Source: Diphasiastrum complanatum (Eukaryota > Streptophyta > Lycopodiopsida > Lycopodiales > Lycopodiaceae). Taken from it: a stretch of DNA of 64,000 nt. The position numbers and the translations under genes are program-made. The notes under the pieces were generated by a model, which was given only the letters and a program-made list of their open reading frames with translations, was not told the DNA's origin and ran no database searches. Positions 10,859 through 22,500 of the stretch are shown in pieces; the first letter of the stretch is position 1, and every line of letters starts with the position of its first letter. The DNA is taken from positions 23,338,422-23,402,421 of the forward strand of contig CM055109.1 in assembly GCA_029204225.1 (NCBI GenBank), read 5' to 3'.

Positions 10859-11680
10859 GTGAGGATCATAGAGAATTTGATATACCTTCATATTTTGTTT
10901 GCATGGAATACTAAGCCAGAGTCAGCATCAAAACAAGCAATAGCTCGATTAGAGAAAGTGTTGTCAAAAGCGGGCCTTCATAAAGGACAAGCTAAAATAC
11001 AGAAAGATGAAAAGCTTTTGGAAAAAACAGGAAACATACCCAATAAATCTAGCATAGGGAGAGTCAAAGCTCGTTGATTTTTATCAAATCATTCTAAAGA
11101 GTCGTCTAAGATCCAATACTTGGTTTGGAAAGATGTTATTTTTGCAACACAAGACTTTGAAGATAAAGGAACAACAAGGGCAAAGAAGGTTCCAAAGCTC
11201 GATAATATAGTTGAAGTTCTTAGAAAAGACACAATTTCATATGTAGATACACTCCTATTGGAAAAAACAGCAATAGAGTTTGTAGATGCAGTTAGGGTTG
11301 CTTGGGGTTCAGATCACATCACCCACTACATGGTAAGATACATTTGAACAATGTCTTACAATTTTATAATTTTAATATAACTTTTCTAACCAATGCATAA
11401 ATCTTTGATATTGCAGCACATACTAAGACATCATGCATCATTTTTTGCAAAAAAATATGGCAGTTTGAGTATATGGTCCACGCAAGGAATGGAGAAATCA
11501 CAATGGCAAGCAAGAGTAGCATTTCATCGAAATACACAACATGGTGGAACATCCTCAAAAAATAGTTACATCATTCAGCTATTCCAATGGTTTTATAGAT
11601 GGGCTCAAACTCGATACACAACAAGATCAATAGAATATCAAAGATATAAAAAAGCATGTAAATTTAAAAGCCAAAACTAG
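10859..11680 (+). pseudogene. Unrecognised two-exon protein gene remnant, possibly a DNA transposon
   Basis: One reading frame runs from 10859 through a single in-frame stop (11075-11077) to 11332. There a GTAAGA donor and a TTGCAG acceptor (intron 11333-11416, 84 bp) splice in frame to 11417-11680. The joined text around the junction (DHITHYM then HILRHHASFF) reads smoothly, which supports a real intron. Exon 2 includes KKYGSLSIWSTQGMEKSQWQA and ends with a basic tail. The pattern 'tall helix, WSTQGMEKS, HGG' reminds me of C-terminal regions of some transposon-encoded proteins, but I cannot name a family. The stop and the missing start suggest decay. Low-copy host gene remnant is the alternative. 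Confidence 0.5.
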
Positions 11681-13423
11681 ATTGATGGCATTCAATAAAG
11701 ATCAAATGCGTGTGATCAAAAATTCTCAAATTTCACATACATTAAATGGAAAAGAGTATAATCATTTTTTTGCATTGTCTCTAAGGACAATTTTTGCTGT
11801 GTGGTCATGAAGGAACTTTTTCCTATCATACAGATCCAAAAAACGAGTGGATCTCCTTTTGCTCAGATCTATATATCCTGATAGAATTGCCAGAGTAGAT
11901 GATCTCATAGGCACCTTTTCTAGCACGTAATTGAATACTTTAAGAGCAACAACTCTCTCTCGTCCTGTGGTTGGACCATCACTCCAGTCTACCCAGCGTT
12001 CTTCTCCTCCCACCACCCCTAACTATTCAAGTACTTCCTCCTCCATTCCTTCCATTCCATCCTACAATGACGAGGATATGACCTCTACTGTAGATAACAT
12101 AATATTGGATCTAGATAAGAGTTTAATAGGTGTTGGGACATTGGAGTTGTGTTGTCCTTTTTTGCACACAGCCTTCATAGTCTAACTCAAGCGACAAAGT
12201 ATCTTCTCCCTACAGATTTTTCATTCAATATAAAACTGAAATATTTGGGAATATTTTGCTGTAAAAGTGTCAGTTCCGTTCTAAAGTACAATAAGGTCCA
12301 ATCCTGCTCAACCTCAATAGTAGTAAGTAAATTCTCAGTTGCCATGATGTCAATGCATATACGATCAGTGTGTCTAGTGTTGTCTAGGTCTTGATCTAAT
12401 AGGGCCCCAGTACCATTGTGTTTTTTTCATCTTTGATAATGAAACACCATACTAAGCATTTGTTTTTCTATACTGTATCTAAATGATATGGATGAATGTT
12501 TGATTCTACATTCTACATCTGTAGTGAATTTTATATCCCAACCTTTGTCCATGAATTTGAATAAAAAATCATCTGATTTTTGCAAACAAACAATGTGGAG
12601 GTTCGATGCACCTTCGTGTTTGAAAAATAGCTGACAAACATTAACATTGGAAGAAACAGCTTAAGTGCACATTTCTTGATCCAGTACTAATTTCGAGTGA
12701 CTTTTGTACATCATTACATAGCTTGGAACGAAAATATTTTATTGTATTGTCGTTGACTGCAATCCACCACACGTTATCTTGAAAATTAGGTAGAGGTATA
12801 CACTCTAGTTTTCTCATTCCTCCATTTACGTTTGGAATATACATAGCATCATAAAAAAAATATTCCAAAATTTGCAAGTTCTTTTGTCATTTGTACTCTG
12901 TATTGCAATTTGCCAATTTCTAAATGGATGACATCTATAATACCTGAAAGAGATGCCACAGGTTCTCATTCATCTATATTTGAAGGATATAGATCTCCAA
13001 TACCAAATCATAATAAGCTCTCATTCATAAATACAATTACATTCTAAAAATGACAAGCAACCCAAAAAATTAGGATAGTTACAATTACATTATCAAAAGT
13101 TATGTGGATTTACAGCCTCCACATTAAGCTCTGAATGCATAGAAACATCTTGAATAAGCACCTCTGAAATGGTTTGTCCTCCTAGAGAAACTTTGAAATC
13201 AATAATCCGTCTTTTCCAATAAGATCTATATGTATACTTGGCCTTTTTCTTGTGGCGAAAAGTCCCTCTCGTCGATGGATGCATCAGTACCCAATAAATC
13301 TTATGATATTCAAGGGCAATCCATGTGCCATCGTCTTCCCTCTCATTATAAAGACTTGGTGAGGGAGATAGTCACAAGTCAAGAAGAAGAGAAGTATGTG
13401 AAGTGTTCAAAGTATAATGTACT
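11681..13423. other. Intergenic DNA without recognised genes
   Basis: AT-rich sequence. Short open stretches on both strands (for example the Ser/Pro-rich stretch near 11931-12185) show no domain or conserved motif, and no LTR boundary was seen. Confidence 0.5.
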
Positions 13424-14026
13424 TTGAATGATGTCATTGTAAATGATAGTGAGGAAGAATCATTACCATATGATTCATTACCTAAAACATTGAATAGAAG
13501 TTCTTATTTGAAAAAAGAGAGTACTTCAATCATCCTTATGTTGAAGGTACTAATCATTTTTTTCATGGCTTCTAGTGTCTTTGAGGTTTCTACTTCTTAT
13601 GATGCAATCATTAAGAGGGAGCCTTATGAAGGAAAGAGCAATGGAAGATTGGTTCTTGGGAAGATCCAAGGCATGGATCTCACATCTCTTCATCAACTCA
13701 AAGGATTCTATGATTATGAATTGATCACTTATCAAGATGGCAAAGGGTTGGTTGGAGAAGACTACATGGAGCAAATCGAAAGACAATTTCTTCAAGGAAA
13801 GAGAAATCTCATTGGTGAGTGTATTGAGGTTTGTTATGGACTCAAGAGGGCTGGATTTATTAGGTTTGATACTCATCTTCACCTACTCTACTTCATGTTG
13901 GATGGAAAGTTTGGAATCTACCTTTTGATTTGTGATGATGACATTGGTGATATTGTTTTCACTAAGCTTTGTGGAAATTCGAGATCAAGCATTGATGAGA
14001 TCTTGTTGGCTAGATCATATATCTGA
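13424..14026 (+). pseudogene. Decayed Copia reverse transcriptase fragment
   Basis: The second half of this 200-codon frame follows the Copia RT order: YMEQIERQF (family VYMEQPEGF), then CYGLKRAGF (family LYGLKQAP), FDTHLHLL, and ICDDDIGDIVFTKLCG where LYVDDIIFT is expected. The YVDD catalytic box is thus altered to CDDD-like sequence. The first 70 or so residues are not recognised. Reverse transcriptase copies element RNA into DNA, but this fragment lacks its N-terminal third and its palm motif is changed, so it should be inactive. The cassette at 14065-14895 follows directly. Confidence 0.6.
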
Positions 14027-14064
14027 GAGAGAGTATTTCCAGAGGTTCAGGTCTAAAGATATTC

Positions 14065-14895
14065 ATAGATGATGTTATGCAAGTGGATATTGTTCTCATG
14101 GTTTTCATACTGGAAAAGCAAGTAATGGATCTGAAAAACAAAGTTTGTTCAATGACTTTGATGGTCAAGTGGAAGATCAAGAGGTTGGTCTCAAAGGGCT
14201 TCAACAACACAAAAGGAAAAGTGGCAATTTAGAACTAGTCAAGAGCATCAAAGGAAGGTTATTTGGCAAAGATGTTATGGATCTGTTTTTGCAGGTGTTT
14301 GAAGAATCAAGTAAGGTCAAAGGAGCATCAAGGAAGTATTTTTCAAGTTTACTTTACTTGTTCTGTCTCATGTTTGAGCTATTTCATGTGGATGCTATAG
14401 AAATTGCCAATTTTTGGTGAATTCATGGTCATTTTCTTATGTCAAGTAGATTTTGAAGATGGAGTAGTGCAACCTACTTGGTTTATGGAGTCATGTGGTG
14501 CTGGATTTGCATCATTTATGTACTCACCTATTCATGGATTTCCAAGGTTTGATGGTTTCTTGTGGCAAGATGGAGATGGAGACTCATTCATGGAATTTTA
14601 TGGCGGAGACATATCAAGAAAGGACAAAGTTGGAGGAGACAAGCAAGCAAATGGCCATAACTCACATTTATTGTTTGGTTGCTGTAATTTTCCAAAGATT
14701 TCAAAGTTTGAAACATGGAGGAATCATTTCATTTACATTCTATTTGGTTCTTCATGTTCTAGTTACATCTTGATGTGTAAAATTGATGAAAGAAATAGTG
14801 AAGCATCCAATTTGGACACTATTCTCTATATCAATTATGAAAAATACTTTAGAACCTTAGAAAGGAGATCTATACTTAGGATGGAGATCATTTAG
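14065..14895 (+). other. Cassette of unknown function shared with the minus-strand element at 46845-47745
   Basis: Translations in two or three frames match the C-terminal 290 or so residues of the ORF at 46830-50084. Shared blocks include FNDFDGQVEDQEV, GNLELVKSIKG, SSKVKGA, YFIYILF-like FIYILFGSSCSS, and RNSEAS followed by DTILYINY and ERRSILR. This copy is split into overlapping frames (14145-14420 and 14404-14895), so it has suffered indels. In both elements it lies before the 3' LTR. Here it follows RT and takes the place of RNase H. No RT, RNase H, chromodomain or envelope-like motif is visible. It could be a captured host gene fragment or an extra ORF of the family. Confidence 0.7.
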
Positions 14896-14947
14896 TTAGA
14901 TCAAATTAGTATGGTCAAAACTATGCCAAAACTAGTTGAAGAGGGAG

Positions 14948-15568
14948 TGAGAGATTTCAACAAGTTTAGTCATATATTGGTAAATTGTCAATATGAGGCC
15001 AAAACTCATTTTAGACTTAGAGATAAACTTTTTGAAGTTATATTAGTTTAAAATACATTCAATAAACACTTTTTGAAAGTGTGGGAAAGTTGGTAGTCGA
15101 GTTTGAGAGAGATTCAAATCTAGACCCAAAAATAGTAGGATTTATATTTTGGAGGGAAAGCCAAGTGGGCAAATAGGGTTTGGACCTATTATAAAAGGAT
15201 GTAACTCATGGAGAGAGACATCCTCTCTCTTCTCTCTCTCATTTCATCATTATACATGGTTCTCTTTGAATTCTACTACTCATTGGTGCACTCTCATGAT
15301 GTTATCTTGCAATCTTGTGTGTAGAATACTCATATTTTGTTATTTTTTTGTTCCACACGTGTGAAATATAGTAGAGTACTGTAAACATACAAACAAAAAC
15401 TATATTTTATATTTCGATTCATGTTTGATCAATATCTCTTAGATTTTGTATCTCATTTTGTATGTAGATGCTGATTTTTCTACATTGGCAAGATTGTTGA
15501 TTTGCTCTTTTTTGTAACCAAAAATCAGGGACATGGATTGGATCTTGAATGATCTGAAATTATTCACA
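14948..15568 (+). repeat. 3' LTR of the cassette-bearing Copia element
   Basis: 621 bp from TGAGAGATTTC (diverged TGTGAAAGATTC) to ATTATTCACA. It includes a TATA-like box (ATTATAAAAGG, about 15189-15199) followed by the purine and CTCTCT-rich stretch expected near a transcription start. It is homologous to the inverse sequence 45614-46262. Confidence 0.8.
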
Positions 15569-16489
15569 CATTATAGCTATCAAACACCATGCAAGTGCTC
15601 CTATGTCCAATTATAGGTCTAGGCCCTCATATGATTATTAATTACTTACAGACCAAGTTCGGAATGATGAGGCATAACCAATAATCACATACACTGGAGA
15701 GACCGGCTATCCATGTTATGAATTATTCCTAATCTCACATACTGGACATGGACGTAACAGTTAGGTTGCCTTGGGATCCACAACAGAGATCATATATGCA
15801 TGTGTAGAGTATCAATAGCAATCTATGTATAGAGACTCTATGTATAGTGGAATCTATCTATAGGGGAGTTGGGACCTTGCATTACTATTTGAACTGGGGG
15901 TTCTTAGCCTTATATAAGGAGGCCAAATTCGCCCTACTCCATCATTGTATGGTTGATTCATTTCCAGAATCTCTCTCTACTATCATGCTTCCTAATCCTT
16001 GGCTTGAGGGTAAAGCTTCTAGAGATTGATTGGTTGCTTCTACTTGGTTGGGTGGTTTCTCCAACAATGTGCTCTCTATTGTTTTGTCTTGTAAGCAAGA
16101 TCTTGAGGAAGTGTCTCTTAAAATTAGTCATCTTGGAGTTCTTTTGGCCATGGATGTAGTTTCATGGAGTTGGATAGATTAACTACTGTGAGGAGTGTTG
16201 GTCTGCTGTTGGAACTACTTCTTACTTTCATTGTTATACTTTAGTGTTCTTTAGTCTTTTATGACACGACCTATCCTCTTGTAATATTAAAAAAAAACTT
16301 GTTGTCATGGTTGAGAAATGATGATTTTGACTTCAATCTTGTCTTTTTTCTCTCTCTTTTTTTTTTCGATGATTGATTATGCTTTGTTGATTTCTTGGAT
16401 CTATACTTCAGAAATTTCCTTGAATATAGAGCTTGAGATTTTGAGCCTAAATTATAAGATGGTCTATATCTTTTGATCTCTTTTTGAAA
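15569..16489. other. No recognised gene
   Basis: Contains a stretch with TATATAAGG near 15913 and a run ending CTTGTAATATT plus A's near 16291, which resembles the 3' end of a polyadenylated retrocopy. I could not identify coding sequence. Confidence 0.4.
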
Positions 16490-17025
16490 AAAACATCGAG
16501 ACCACTCTAGTAAGATTGAGTCCTTGTTGAGTAGAAATCACTAAGACTCAATACTCATATGTTTTTGGTAAACTCAATAAGAGAGTCATGATGGCATCAA
16601 AATCATTTATGATTGGATCCAATAGTTGTTATCTACGTCATAACATTTTTAAATTTGTCAAAGTGAGTAAAAATAGAGTTAGCTTCATACATTTTAAATG
16701 TGAGGAATTTTCCTCAAATGAAACTTGGAGTTTACATCTATGATATCAAAGAGTGTAGCTAATATATCCCAAGCATCTTTAGCTATCTGAGCTGATCTGA
16801 TATGGCTTATTTGAGCATCATTGATGTTGAAAATAATCATGGCAAAGGCCTTCCCATTTATATCTCCATTCGTGATCAATGTTGGATTTTGTCTCAATGT
16901 CTTCAATGCATACCAAAGGATCCACGGATCCACCTGACTATGTTGCACTCCTTGATGATTCATAGTCTTCCGCACTTGTTTGTTCGACTAGTATTCAACC
17001 TCCAAATTTTTCTGATTTCCCATCT
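16490..17025 (-). pseudogene. Copia gag fragment (UBN2 type), frameshifted
   Basis: The minus strand from about 17020 reads a gag start (MGNQKNLEV), then the diagnostic order DINGKAFAMIIFNI, ISHIRSAQIAKDAWD and FHLRKI, as in Copia gag. After a shift near 16700 it continues with MYEANS and a LLSLPKTYEY segment (family LLxSLPxSY). Two or more frame breaks make it non-functional. A degenerate tRNA-iMet primer site (AGATATCAGATG) lies just upstream, at the border with the LTR-like repeat at 17033. Confidence 0.65.
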
Positions 17026-17032
17026 GATATCT

Positions 17033-17650
17033 TGTTGGAGGGTTTGTGGATCCCAAGGCAACCCTAACCCTAGTTAATAAGTGAGAGGGATTTGGCGCCC
17101 TACGTGTGTAAGTCCAACCCAATGATTACATAGTTGTTTGATTAGTTAGGAAGTCAATAAAAGGACTTTAGGCCTTTTTGCGAGACTTTTAATGTCGTAG
17201 GGCCTAAATGTCAAGCTAGTGAATAAAATAGGGATTTCCACCAAAATTGGTTTAAAATTCAAATTCAAATTGGTTCCCTCCAATTAATGAATTGAGTTCC
17301 CTCCAATTTTTGGAACTTAGGTTAGAATTGGTTACAATAAATAGGAGTAAACTTGAGTTTGTAAAACATGTTCTCTCTTCATTTTAATACAAGCGGTAGG
17401 GCCTCTTATGGAATGTATAGGGAATGTCCTTGCTCTTCTTCTTTCCTCCTCCATCTCTCATGCTTTCTTTGGATTTATCAATAATTATTGTTGGATTTGC
17501 TAGTTGTTGGGATTTATCTTTATTTTATTTTATTTTAGAGAGAGAGAGAGAAGTAAGATTTTCCTTCACTCAAGTAGTGTTAGTGGATCATAGTATTAAT
17601 GGAGTAGTGTTAATGGTTAGATTGCATTTAGGCATCTTGTTCTTGGCATG
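17033..17650 (+). repeat. Left LTR of the short element
   Basis: Starts TGTTGGAGGGTTTGTGG. It includes a TATA-like box and a short GA run (17536-17551). The right boundary is approximate, set where alignment with the second copy fades. Confidence 0.65.
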
Positions 17651-17739
17651 CTAGGGTTAGCTTTGCATTATGGATGTGATTTGTGAGAGTTGTCCAAAAA
17701 CGTTCAAAAAATGAGTGGGGAGTGTATTTTTTGGTTTTT

Positions 17740-18100
17740 TTTTTATTTTTTTGCTCTATTCAATTTTCTCCCAAGTTTCAATTCTCTATTATTCAATCTG
17801 AATAATTACAATTGTAGAGCATTAAAAGGGCTCTCTAGCCATATAATTTTTTTTGGATTCTGTTCAGTATTGAGCAAGTTACAAGTTTTTGAAGTTGGCC
17901 ACCAATTTTTGTAAATATGTCAAAAACTAGAAACTTCCAAATTTTATATTTTTATGCCCTGTTTGATTCGTTTTTCGCCCAACCTTCTATTCTCTATAAT
18001 TCCATTTGAATCGCTACAGTTGTAGAACATTGAAGGGCTTTCTGGAGATATAATTTTTTTTTCATTTTGTTAAGTATTGAGGAAGTTACAAATTTTTGAA
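17740..18100 (+). repeat. Two-copy tandem repeat inside the short LTR element
   Basis: About 17750-17890 and 17950-18095 share the order TTCTCTAT, ACAATTGTAGAGCATT (ACAGTTGTAGAACATT), GGGCT, CATATAATTTTTTTT, and GAGCAAGTTACAAGTTTTTGAA. It is probably an old tandem duplication. Confidence 0.55.
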
Positions 18101-18358
18101 AATGTAAAAAAAAAAAAAAAAACTGTAAGCTTGTCATTAGCTTCAACAATGTCATTGCAAGCATGTGCACCTATCTACAAGGATCAAGATCAACAAGCAT
18201 TATCTTGGAATCTTTTTTTGGATGGTGTCGACTACCCATTTGTCCATGAACAAGGTTATCATGAATGGACACTGGACCCATATGGCTATAATTGAAAATT
18301 TGCATTCAAGCTTCGAGGCAAGTGTCGTGGGACCGCCACCAGTTTTGGTGGGGGACTA

Positions 18359-18849
18359 TGTTGGAGGATTTGTGGATCCCAAGGCAACCCTAACCCTAGT
18401 TAGTAAGTGAGCGGAATTTGTCACCCTACGTGTGTAAGTCCAATCGAATGATCACATAGTTATTTGATTAGTTAGGAAGTCAATAGAAGGACTTTAGGTC
18501 TTTTTGCGGGACTTTTAATGTCGTAGGGCCTAAATGTCAAGTTAGTGAATAAAATAGGGGTTCCCATCAAAATTGGTTTAAATTTCAAATTCAAATTGGT
18601 TCCCTCCAATTTTGAATTGAGTTCCCTCCAATTTTTGAAACTTAGGTTAGAACTGGCTACTATAAATAGGAGCAAACTTGAGTTTGTAAAATATGTTCAA
18701 ATCTTCATTTCAATACAAGCAAATGGCTCTCTTATGGAATGGACTTGTGAATGTCCTTGCTCTCTATCCTTTTTCCTCAATCTCTCATGCTTTTGTTGTA
18801 TTTGCTAATTGTTAGATCTGAATGTTATTGGGATTGTATGTTCTTATGC

Positions 18850-18948
<99 letters not shown>

Positions 18949-19064
18949 CAAGTATCTATTTCATCATGGATCGTATTGTTAATGGATTTAGAGTTAATGG
19001 ATGTAGTGTTAATGTGTAGTGTTAGCGGATGTTAGTGTTAACTGTGGATCATCTATGCATGCTG
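18359..19064 (+). repeat. Right LTR of the short element, with expanded microsatellite
   Basis: Starts TGTTGGAGGATTTGTGG. It differs from the left copy mainly by a (GT)n(GA)n tract at 18852-18946, where the left copy has only a short GA run. The right boundary is approximate. Confidence 0.65.
18852..18946 (+). repeat. (GT)n(GA)n compound microsatellite
   Basis: About 23 GT units run directly into about 24 GA units. The tract lies inside the right LTR and is translated to spurious Cys-Val and Arg-Glu repeats in open frames, which are not genes. Confidence 0.95.
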
Positions 19065-19173
19065 GATTTGATTTATGCTATCGCTCTCATGGGATTGAAC
19101 CTCCACGTGATGACTAATTTCATCTCCTTGATGTTTGTGTGCTTGGATCTTGGGTTGAGGATAGGATAGGAAA

Positions 19174-19527
19174 TCAAGCCACTACATATCTTTGGCCACT
19201 ACATATCTCTGCATCTGGATAGAAGTGATCTACCCTCTTCTTCAAGATAAGATTCTCCATAATGACGGCATCTTGACATATTTGTGCCAATGAAGTGTAG
19301 GATGAAAACTTCTTCATACCAGATTTGATCTCGTCGAGTAATCCGATATAGTAGTTTTGCATTATGGTCTCTAGGCTCAGTAGGTAACTATCTTTTACCA
19401 GATTGTACAGTCGTCTAGTGTATTGGTGAACCATTTCATCAGAAAACATCCAAAATGACGTTAATCTCACAAACTCGGTAGTCATGGCTAGAATGTAGTA
19501 TTGTTGTGATGTAAGAAATTGCTTCAA
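19174..19527 (-). pseudogene. Ty3/gypsy-like gag fragment
   Basis: A 117-codon frame with the retrotransposon gag pattern: an aromatic start (LTSFWMFSDEMVHQYTRRL), NLVKDSYLLSLETIMQNYYIGL and a closing helix (AQICQDAVIMEN). The neighbouring sequence has no zinc knuckle or pol, so this is an isolated piece. A match is plausible rather than certain. Confidence 0.5.
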
Positions 19528-22500
19528 GGGTTAAGAATAGAAATCCAACACCGCCAATGCTTTTGCCATCTCAAAAGTGTCGGAATTACTTCATGTGAAA
19601 TTGAAATATGTTGTTTTAGTAAGTTGAACAACCATTGAAACAACATCATAAATTTTTCTTCTTCTCAATAATGAAAATCCACAAAGATATATTTTCACTT
19701 TCCAACTAGTAATTATTGGGTCCAACATTTATGTGAGCTTGCCTTTGTCAACCTTAATCTCATGACAATTGAAATATTTTATAATAAGTCCAACACTTCA
19801 TTTTAATTCCTTTCCAAAAATATGATTTTGAAACTGGTGTGAGGATTTTCTAGAAATATGGATGCCATGCACTATGACACATCATCACATTTCCATAACA
19901 TATCAGTTTTCAAATTTGCATTCACAAGAAAAACGACTCTATGTTGTAATAATCTATCTTGTATGAAGCAATTAAGACATTGTTGGATCTTCTCCTTGCC
20001 CTCACTTCGTTGTAAGGCATCCTTAGAAAATCCATCTTACAAGTATCTTCTCTTATACAACCGACCCTCATTCTAAGCAAAGTAAATGTCTCGAGAGCAT
20101 TTCCATATGGCTCAAACTTAGCAACACTTTTGGTGTCATTTTTAGCCCTAGTCTATGATATGAGCTATATTTATCTAATTGATGTGTCGTTAAGATGTTA
20201 GATTGTGTTTTTTAATGTCTAAAAAATTGATAGAACTATTGTTTGGCCCATACGACACGTTTTAGCATGTCTTGTGTGTTGTGCTTGCTTTTTCGCATTA
20301 GTTTTGCCCTAATTGCCAACAAAAAGATATACATTCCAAGAAGGGATTTCTAGTATGTAGAGGATCGTGACACATATTGCGTGTTGGGGAATATTGGAAC
20401 CAAAAAAAATTTTATATAAAATGAATAGAAATTCTAAAATACAAGAAACATGTAAAAAACAACATAAAAGTAGTGGGCTTATTAATCCATAGGAAGGTGC
20501 CCCTAAAAAGATGGAACTTGGAATCATAAAGTGATCAAGCAATATACACATCTTTTGTGATGCATTGACCATAATTACATTCCTAAAAGGGCATCATGCA
20601 ATAATTCATTGACTATGAGAAATGCATATTTTCCATCTTTTGTGAGTCAAGGTTCAAAATGCTTATTTGACATGGGCATTTGAAGATTATCAATTGTCTG
20701 ATTACATGTGGGAAAGATTAAAGCTTTTGAACTCCATGGAAGAAATGGAGTACATTTAGGCTCCCTCTTATTGTTATGAAGGGGTATCTGAAACTTGACT
20801 TCAAGTGTCCACATCGAACTATCTGCATATGCATGATATGTATGTGTAATTCTATACCCTATTCGCCCTAAGATTGTTGCTCTCTCCCTTGAAACTTTTA
20901 TTGGTGCTTTTGGAAAAGGCCAAGAAATTAAAGCATTTTTTTCCGATCTCTAGCTTGGGTTGATTTCCGATACAAACGATTTGTCGTCAATTTCCTTAAT
21001 TAATTAGTCATCGATGATGCTTTCTGATTCTTTATTTCGTGTTTCTAAATTGTGTTATGGTAGTTTATATCCAATAGATGATTGCATACAATGTATTATT
21101 AGATTTTATTATTAGCATTGCAAATAAGCCTATTATTTCACCTCAAAATATCCAAACTTTACTTAGCTCCATAAGAGAGTTGTTTTCTTTGTATGTCAAC
21201 TAGAAGTGCTGATAGACTTTGTAATTTGATTAATGGAATTTTTTCATTTGTTAATGTCAGTATCGTTTGCATGGCTACAACTTGTCAATGCATTATATGT
21301 GCTAAGATACCTCATGGCTTGGCAAGCTGAGGAAGCGTATGAAGTTGCCCTAAATTTGTTTCCGCCTAATCATAGGCTGACTATGCCCTTTAGGGGGTTA
21401 TGAAGAATGTATCTTTAGGCAATTGTGGATGGAGAAACAAAATTGGGAGTACTTGCCTCAACCACACTATTCTTTGTAATTACAAGTCTAGAGTATCCAT
21501 GAGCAACGTGGCATGCGAGCAACGTGGATCCCATAACCATTAAAATAAAGAAAATTGTCTAATAAATTTAAAAACAATGCCCCTTTTTGTGTGCTCAAAG
21601 GTGTGCTTCAAATTTGGGTGCTCATGAAATTCAACATGCTCACAAAATTTTGGGTGCAACTAAAAGTTTTCTCCTGCACCAAATAGCTTGGGCAAGTTCA
21701 AGCAGCCCAAACATCCACGCGTCTGGATGCACACCTCTAAGGCACATCAACAGGGGCTAGAAGGACTACATTTGGCCCAACACAAAGTAATACATTGAGC
21801 TTAAAAAATTTATGGTCAATAGACCAATCCAATAAGAAATGGATAAAAGTAAGGCAAGAAATTAGCAAGAAGTGGTAACAATCAATTTGATGAGTGGTAA
21901 GAGTGGTTTCAATCAAAATTGATCAATGCAATCGATAATGATAAGCGATCCAATAAGTTATAACAAGAAGTGATATGATGAGTGATCAAAGAAAGAGTGA
22001 TAACGATGAGTGGTGAGGATCATGCATGATCATGATGAGTGATCCAACGAGTGATAAATGTGAACTATTCGCCACATTGATCATTACAAGTATGACTTCA
22101 ATAAGAAATAAATAACTCACAGCTTGTAAGGTCAAAATATCAAAAACTAGCGCATAGCAAATTAAACAGGCAACTATAAAATTGCTATTAACACAATCAA
22201 ACCATCCTAGAAAGCACCAAAAACAACTTCAAACAACAAAAGCTTACTAACTAAACTACAAAGCATCTAGCTCAACATCATCAACACCAAAATATGTTGC
22301 ACAAATTTCTAGGCTCTAATGCCACCATTGGATAAGTGGGATGTACATAGTTCTGCATTAAGTGTAGAGAAGCATGATGAGGGAAGTACTTCAAGAAGCC
22401 TGTGCATCCAAGAACTAAACGCTACTAGGAAAAGAGCTCAAGAATCATAATCCTTGAGACGAGAGTGTTGAACAATGACACTGCTTTGATGCTTGATGGA

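Larger units (their letters stand above)
13424..15568 (+). mobile_element. 3' part of a Copia element carrying a non-canonical cassette
   Basis: In order: decayed RT (13424-14026), cassette (about 14065-14895), polypurine tract AGTTGAAGAGGGAG (14934-14947) and 3' LTR (14948-15568). The same polypurine tract occurs in inverse form at 46263-46276 next to the LTR of the 45614-51196 element, and the LTRs are homologous, so the two are one family. Gag, protease, integrase and the 5' LTR are not present upstream, so the left side is truncated near 13400. Confidence 0.75.
17033..19064 (+). mobile_element. Short non-coding LTR element (TRIM/LARD-like)
   Basis: Two direct repeats of about 600-700 bp begin TGTTGGAGG at 17033 and 18359 and align over most of their length. 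They are separated by roughly 0.7 kb that has no retroelement coding sequence. A G-rich tract (GGTGGGGGACTA, 18347-18358) adjoins the second repeat as a polypurine tract should, and the first repeat is followed by AT-rich DNA. Each repeat carries a TATA-like box (AATAAATAGGAG and TATAAATAGGAG) in plus orientation. I saw no clear primer site after the left repeat. A degenerate minus-strand primer site left of 17033 leaves the orientation open. Confidence 0.65.

Noticed and set aside
11931-12185. Ser/Pro-rich plus-strand frame
   Set aside because: Low-complexity composition without motif, and opposite-strand frames overlap it.
15847-16159. Short plus-strand frames near a TATATAAGG box
   Set aside because: No domain or conserved start. 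I could not separate a retrocopy tail from chance.
18822-19035. Open frames with long Cys-Val and Arg-Glu repeats
   Set aside because: They are translations of the (GT)n(GA)n microsatellite, not genes.
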